A stretch of 10,879 nt of DNA from assembly GCA_003024985.2 (NCBI GenBank), contig PXIH01S0004001.1. One strand, written 5' to 3'. A model generated the notes under the pieces. The model worked only from the letters and a program-made list of their open reading frames with translations. It ran no database searches and was not told the DNA's origin. The translations under genes and the position numbers were made by a program. The DNA is from Euperipatoides rowelli. Taxonomy: Eukaryota > Onychophora > Udeonychophora > Euonychophora > Peripatopsidae. Below are positions 7,292 through 10,879 of this stretch, piece by piece; position 1 is the first letter of the stretch, and each line of letters begins with the position of its first letter.

Positions 7292-8661
7292 GTGGGCCTC
7301 AGAATGGACTTCTCCCACACAAGTCAATACATTATCAATAGTGACTGCCAAGGCTGCTGGTTTCTGCCTATTGGATTTGGTGGGCAACTCAGTGGAGCAG
7401 GGTATGGTGGCGTTTGCTACACTTCTTGCAACATGACGATTTGCACGTCTGAGCAGAATGTCCAGGTCTGAGACAGTTGAAGCAAAGTGATTTTGATTTT
7501 GCAAAGTTTATTCTATCGACCACTTTTTTCATGAACTCGTCACACTTGCAGATTGCATGTTGCTGTTTGCATATCTCGCAGCTTTGTGTAATGGCATGGT
7601 AGACAGCGGCATGTATTGGTGAAGAGGTTGTTTTTGTTGATGGTTTGGATTGCCTTGGATAGTTTGCCGCTTCCAGTGCACGGCATCTCAACTCCAGGAA
7701 GTCCTGCAGTTGCTCAAACATAGGCATTTCCTGGTCTCTCAATGATAGCTCCCATTGTTTATGACTCGGGATCCAGCTTGGATGTAGTTAAATGTACAAG
7801 CAGTGAATTCCAGTGCTGTACGGCTTCTCACTGGACGCTCAAGGCCCTGATGTTTTCCACTGTGGAATCCAACAGTTTTTTCAACGTTCCAGGCAGGTCT
7901 CCTACAACTGGCTTGAGATTCATTAAAGCGGAAATATGGGTGTTAACTATTACCCTTTTGTTCTTGTGCCGTTTAATTAACACTCCCCAGGCTTCACTAT
8001 AATTATCATTGATGCTGGAAAAGACATTCAGAAGTCCCTTTGCTTCTCCATCCAATGAAATTTTGAGGTAAAACAGCTTCTGGACAGGTGTAAGTTGATT
8101 ATTGTTATGAACCAGTGAGACGAGTAAGTCTTGATAACTAGTCCACTGTTGGTAGCTGCCTGAAAAACGCGGGAAGTCTATGGTTAGTAATTTCACCCGC
8201 GTTATTGTAGTGTCTGTTCTTGTGCTGCCAGTGTACATGTGGCTCCCTCCAGGCACCAGTGGTGGCAACACACTCAACAAGTCGGCAATCTGTGATTCAA
8301 GGTCAAATTGTATGTTCTCTGCTTGCTCTCTTTCCTTTATTTCCTGGTCCAGTTCCTCATCACTACAAAGCTGTTCGATCTTGTCCTGTGTCTGACAAAG
8401 TTCTAGCCAATAAGCCTCCAAATGCTTGGCCCGTATTTCTATTACCTGTCTCTTAACAGAAGTCAGATCTGATCTGCATTGGTGAAGGAAGTCCTGAAAT
8501 CTCTTTATCTTACCCATCACCACCTGACGCTGCCTACTTCGTTGCTGTTCATTCATGTTTGCTTGGAGCCAGTGATGTATATAATTATTTAGCCTTCCAA
8601 TTGCACTCAAATCAAATGGCATTGTTTTAACTGGTGCTGCAACAATCACCGAACTTACCAT
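7268..8661 (-). pseudogene. BEL Gag (DUF1759 type) with zinc knuckles
   Basis: Gag forms the particle and binds element RNA. The start at 8661 is well defined: an in-frame TAG lies two codons upstream of the ATG. Residues 1-277 (8661-7828) hold a charged, probably coiled-coil segment at about 60-125. A DUF1759 capsid-like region follows at about 155-250, with IDFPRFSGSYQQWTSYQDL, QKLFYLKISLDGEAKGL and NDNYSEAW as hallmarks. A TGA at 7828-7830 ends this frame, the next residues (EAVQHWNSLLVHLTTSKLD) continue beyond it, and a frameshift lies near 7765. The frame 7742-7389 then has FEQLQDFLELRCRALE and a CEIC...H cluster. It also holds a zinc knuckle CFNCLRPGHSAQTC (C-x2-C-x4-H-x4-C) and CKKCSKRHHTLLH, a BEL-specific second cluster. 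A linker frame 7504-7268 leads to protease. Gag is the longest preserved reading frame of the element. Confidence 0.93.
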
Positions 8662-9262
8662 AGGCTAAATGTAATTGACCTCAAAAATGGCTGCAAATTT
8701 CCACTTGAAATAGCATTGATTTTACTAGTAGGCTACTCAAAATTGTAATAATGCACATGTCTACAAATAATATAGACAATTTATAAATATGTAGGCAAAT
8801 GATAAATATCCTAACACCAGATGATGTTTTTGTTAAGGATTCAACACTCGTAGTTATTAAGATCAAAATGGCTGCAAATTTCCACTTGAAATAGCTTTGA
8901 TTTTGTTGATAAATAATTTTGTTAGTAGGCCACTCAAAATTGTAATAATGCACAGATTTACAAATAATATAGAAAATTTATAAATATGTAGGCAAATGAT
9001 AAATATCCTAACACCAGATTATGCTTTTGTAAGGATTCAACACTCGTAGTTGTTACGGTATACACATGATAAATTGCTTTCAAAATGGCTGCAAATTTCC
9101 ACTTGAAATATCATTGATTTTGTTGATAAATTGTTTTACCCAATAGAAAATGCAACCGATAATGATAGATCCACACCATATTTTACAACGGCTGCAGATA
9201 CGCTCGATGAATTGTTGAGTCAATCGCAATTCACAACCAAAGATAGTAATCGCTAGTTCACA
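8662..9262 (-). other. BEL 5' untranslated leader
   Basis: About 600 bases between the primer binding site and the gag start. It has no convincing coding sequence; two open frames (8953-8681 and 9265-9080) follow the internal repeats and match nothing I recognise. Most of it is made of the tandem repeats at 8681-9133. By position it would carry packaging and dimerisation signals. Confidence 0.7.
8681..9133. repeat. tandem repeat in BEL leader, about 2.3 units of 182-217 bp
   Basis: Units start at 8681, 8863 and 9080, each opening with TCAAAATGGCTGCAAATTTC and continuing CACTTGAAATA. Units 1 and 2 match along nearly their whole length, including ATAAATATCCTAACACCAGA and TTCAACACTCGTAGTT. Unit 2 carries small insertions such as GTTGATAAATAATTT. 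Unit 3 matches only for about 54 bases. The period is 182 then 217. Confidence 0.92.
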
Positions 9263-9284
9263 CAAATCCGGCTTTGAAGGACCA
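9263..9284 (-). promoter_or_regulatory. primer binding site, tRNA-Tyr type
   Basis: On the minus strand TGGTCCTTCAAAGCCGG continues into ATTTG, three bases (TAA) after the 5' LTR end. This is complementary to the 3' end of metazoan tRNA-Tyr as I know it (...CCGGCTCGAAGGACCA), with one substitution and one inserted base at the CGA/CAAA position. It fixes the direction of the element and the inner edge of the LTR. Confidence 0.85.
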
Positions 9285-9287
9285 TTA

Positions 9288-9580
9288 TGTTTGTTTCAAA
9301 CTAATTGCATTACACATACGCTTAACTAAATGATGATAAGGAAAACATTTGTTTCAAATAAGTCCAAACAACTACAAAATACTTACAACATGAAAAGCTC
9401 ATACTTGATGAGTCGCCATCTTTATTAATACACACACTATGAGGACAACCTCGCTATCGTTTTTTTTTGTTTTCTACACTAATCCCGCAGTAAATTGCTG
9501 CAGTACTGAAAGTTATCATAATTATACAAAATATATATATAAATTTAACAATGTAATTTTTGTTAGAACGTGCTAGAACC
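9288..9580 (-). repeat. BEL 5' LTR (293 bp)
   Basis: Second LTR copy, longer than the 3' copy because of short insertions (for example TTACAAC near 9385 and CAAAATAT near 9527). On the minus strand it ends GAAACAAACA at 9288, next to the primer site. Its outer end reads GGTTCTAGCAC instead of TGTCTAGCAC, so the terminal TGT is mutated here. It carries the promoter-like TATATATAT at 9531-9540 and AATAAA at 9421-9426. Confidence 0.95.
9530..9543 (-). promoter_or_regulatory. TATA-like element in BEL 5' LTR
   Basis: An A/T alternation reading TATATATAT on the minus strand, conserved in the other LTR, near the start of the LTR where the U3 promoter should lie. The AATAAA at 9421-9426 follows about 110 bases downstream. 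Assigned by position only. Confidence 0.4.
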
Positions 9581-9585
9581 GGCCC
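9581..9585. repeat. right copy of BEL target-site duplication (GGCCC)
   Basis: Same five bases as 3113-3117, directly outside the 5' LTR. Confidence 0.85.
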
Positions 9586-9868
9586 ATTGAAGCACAACTG
9601 AGGACTAGTTCAGGTGCTCGATATGCATATTATAGCAAGCTTGCAGTACCTGAGCAGTAATTAATATTTGCACAATACATTTTCACTGTTTTTATTCTCC
9701 CTTTTCAAAAGCTGTATTTTATAAATTAGTATCACTGTTAGTGACTTCAACTGTTGCGAGTATTTATCAAAGTCATAAATGTAATGTATGAAAAATAAAA
9801 TTCAAATACTCAAAACTTAATGGGGAAGTGTACTTTTTGAGTTGATTGGCTAAAAAAAGAAGCTTATA
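9586..9868 (+). other. hAT 5' flank continued, non-coding
   Basis: About 280 AT-rich bases between the BEL insertion and the hAT zinc-finger ORF. No coding sequence is seen. Together with 2983-3117 it would give an undisturbed hAT 5' flank of roughly 420 bases. Confidence 0.5.
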
Positions 9869-10048
9869 ATGATGGATACATTATTTCAGAATAAGGACCT
9901 AAACAAAGTGACTGAAATGTTTTGTGTAGTTTGTGTTAAAACCTTTAATATATCATATGGATATAAAGCTGTGGAACAACACACAGCTTCTAAGCTTAAA
10001 GAGGAATGTAGACAACAGCTTCTCTGCATCAATGTGCCCCGGTGTTGA
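9869..10048 (+). pseudogene. hAT transposase N-terminus: BED-type zinc finger
   Basis: A 59-codon open frame (ATG at 9869 or 9872, in-frame stop at 9851) encodes the DNA-binding front end of a hAT transposase. The core reads MFCVVCVKTFNISYGYKAVE followed by QHTASKLKEE. The C-x2-C pair, the T/K-F spacing, the G..AVEQH stretch and the basic S.K..K tail are those of BED-type fingers in this hAT family. The second histidine of the usual H-A-S-K-K-H pattern is missing, so the zinc site is probably damaged. The frame ends at a TGA at 10046-10048, while the transposase continues in another frame, so a frameshift lies at about 9995-10045. In hAT elements the finger recognises the element ends. Confidence 0.8.
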
Positions 10049-10785
10049 TGTTCCAGAAGAGGGTACTTCTACAAATATAAGAAAACCTGTTCAGTTCTAC
10101 AGTGTTAGAGACAGTACCTCAAGACCAAAACGAATTTTGGTGATAAAAACCATTGCTGCAGACTTTTCTATGTTAAGTGAAAACATATCTGAAACATTTG
10201 ATGCTATGTTTCCATCTAGTGTTTTAAAGGATTTATCCCTTTCTAGAATGAAAGCTCAATTCTTGGTAACTGATGCTCTTGCACCATTTTCAAGAAACAT
10301 GCTACTTTAGATAAATGTTATGAGTTTATTTCGCATTATGTTTTGATTAAACGACAAATGCTGTATCATATAAAGAACTCCAAACGGCAGTAAAATATTA
10401 GTCTAAATCTAAAGAGATGATAATGACATGACGCAGGCATTTTTATTGGATCAGCAACTGCTGATGATTTGTACGCTAAGCTGTAAGGCTTTAGATAATG
10501 GTCATGTGGTAAACTACTTATGCTTAGCAATGATGGGCTTAATGTAAATAAAGATGCAACACAGCTAATGAACTAATCTCTTATTCTCTTAGGAAGAAAA
10601 CCAATGCTTGACATTGGTACATGCAACCTTTAATACACTTCACATTGCATTCAGAAGTAGTATGAATGAACTTGGAGATAATGCTTCCAACCTCATATTT
10701 CTCATTCACAACTTTTTTATTGGTTGGCATGCAAGGTGGGGGATTTTTACCCAAGTTTAAATGTAACGGATTTTTTTTTATTTCT
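9999..10785 (+). pseudogene. hAT-family transposase, frameshifted
   Basis: Body of a hAT transposase, the cut-and-paste enzyme of the element. The first piece (to 10310) contains VIKTIAADFSMLSENI, FDAMFPSSVLKDL and FLVTDALAPFSRNML; this is the MFP.S....F...K..Y.....AP.F region seen in a widespread hAT subfamily. In another frame CFD, stop, TTNAVSYKELQTAVKY follows (10333-10398): the Asp (10345-10347) is the first catalytic acid and the next codon, normally Glu, is TAA (10348-10350). A TAG (10399-10401) sits where Trp is expected. Then come IGSATADDLYAKL (10445-10483), LLMLSNDGLNVNK (second catalytic Asp), GRKPMLDIGTCNL and LHIAFRSSMNELGDNASNLI up to HNFFIGWHARWG at about 10738. At least five frame changes occur. 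The C-terminal part with the catalytic Glu is not in the window. Confidence 0.85.
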
Positions 10786-10879
10786 TTTTATTGTTGATTT
10801 TCAAAGATAATTACTATAAAAAAAAATTCCACTGAAAATTTTTTTTTTAAAATGCATAAACAAAAAGTTATTTAAAAAT
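10786..10879. other. AT-rich tail of window
   Basis: Homopolymer A and T runs with no recognisable coding sequence. It may be decayed hAT coding sequence or flank. Confidence 0.3.

Larger units (their letters stand above)
3118..9580 (-). mobile_element. BEL/Pao LTR retrotransposon, structurally complete, coding-dead
   Basis: A 6463-bp element on the minus strand. From its 5' end (right) it has: LTR 9288-9580, tRNA-Tyr-type primer site 9263-9284, leader with tandem repeats, gag starting at 8661, aspartic protease around 7225, RT with YVDD at 6006-6017, RNase H around 5118-5360, integrase 3473-4706, a purine-rich tract at 3398-3410 and LTR 3118-3397. Gag of the DUF1759 type, protease fused to RT, and a C-terminal DUF5641-type domain after integrase identify BEL/Pao rather than gypsy or copia. 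GGCCC flanks both ends. No env-like gene is present. All three minus frames are used in turn, with many stops, so it cannot transpose on its own. It interrupts a hAT element. Confidence 0.97.
9586..10785 (+). mobile_element. right part of hAT transposon interrupted by BEL
   Basis: Contains the zinc finger and the recognisable part of a hAT-family transposase on the plus strand. The C-terminal catalytic Glu region, dimerisation domain and right terminal repeat are not seen before the window ends, so the element probably continues past 10879 or is truncated. Confidence 0.8.

Noticed and set aside
3722-8456. Plus-strand open frames within the BEL region (for example 3722-3928, 5126-5362, 7742-8002, 8180-8456)
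   Set aside because: All are antisense to recognisable BEL domains and have no domain features of their own.
8681-9133. CRISPR-like array
   Set aside because: Units are about 200 bp, few and nearly wholly homologous, with no short repeat/unique spacer pattern; the context is a eukaryotic retrotransposon.
8681-9265. Two minus-strand open frames in the BEL leader as extra genes
   Set aside because: They run through the tandem repeats, match no family I know, and lie upstream of a well-defined gag start.
10501-10508. GTCATGTG identical to the 8 bases before the hAT-like terminus (2975-2982), as a possible second target duplication
   Set aside because: It lies inside hAT transposase coding sequence (the NGHVV stretch just before LLMLSNDG) and has no CACCCCTG terminus in front of it, so the match is most likely chance.

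Overview
The window reads as a patch of metazoan, most likely invertebrate (arthropod-like), genomic DNA. It is AT-rich, has three N positions (170, 693, 1482), and shows no bacterial-style operon or intact cellular gene. Everything I can identify is decayed transposable-element sequence from four unrelated families: Ty1/copia, a CR1/jockey-like LINE, a hAT DNA transposon and BEL/Pao. The mix of families, above all BEL/Pao, points to an animal; the exact taxon cannot be read from this sequence.

Region 1 (1-1484, + strand): remains of at least two copia polyproteins. The C-terminal end of a copia RNase H (1-293) is followed by a 173-bp repeat (363-535). Next comes a heavily deleted copia pol piece (pre-integrase scrap at about 703-800, N-terminal half of reverse transcriptase at 881-1316). 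It is fused directly to a second, ~96% identical copy of the same repeat (1317-1484). The repeats start with TG and end with CA, so a tandem LTR-internal-LTR arrangement is plausible but not proven. 1485-2120 is AT-rich and unassigned.

Region 2 (2121-2982, - strand): the 3' end of a CR1/jockey-type non-LTR retrotransposon, from the YADD catalytic motif of RT to the stop codon and a short 3' UTR. It is broken by stops and frameshifts and shows no usable ORF.

Region 3 (2983-3117 and 9586-10879, + strand): a hAT-family transposon cut in two. The left piece starts with a hAT-like terminus (CAGGGGTG...) directly abutting the LINE. The right piece carries a BED-type zinc finger followed by a frameshifted transposase, and runs off or decays towards the window end.

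Region 4 (3118-9580, - strand): a structurally complete but coding-dead BEL/Pao LTR retrotransposon of about 6.46 kb inserted into the hAT element. It has two ~94-95% identical LTRs of 280 and 293 bp, a 5-bp target duplication GGCCC on both sides, and a tRNA-Tyr-type primer binding site. A 5' leader holds ~0.2-kb tandem repeats. Gag, protease, RT, RNase H and integrase are all recognisable in order, and a purine-rich tract precedes the 3' LTR. The coding region is split over all three minus-strand frames.

The inferred order of events is LINE first, hAT into or next to the LINE, then BEL into the hAT. The copia pieces cannot be placed in this order. I found no new functional system. What is worth a second look is the nested structure, the hAT transposase with its zinc finger, the repeats in the BEL leader and the copia rearrangement.
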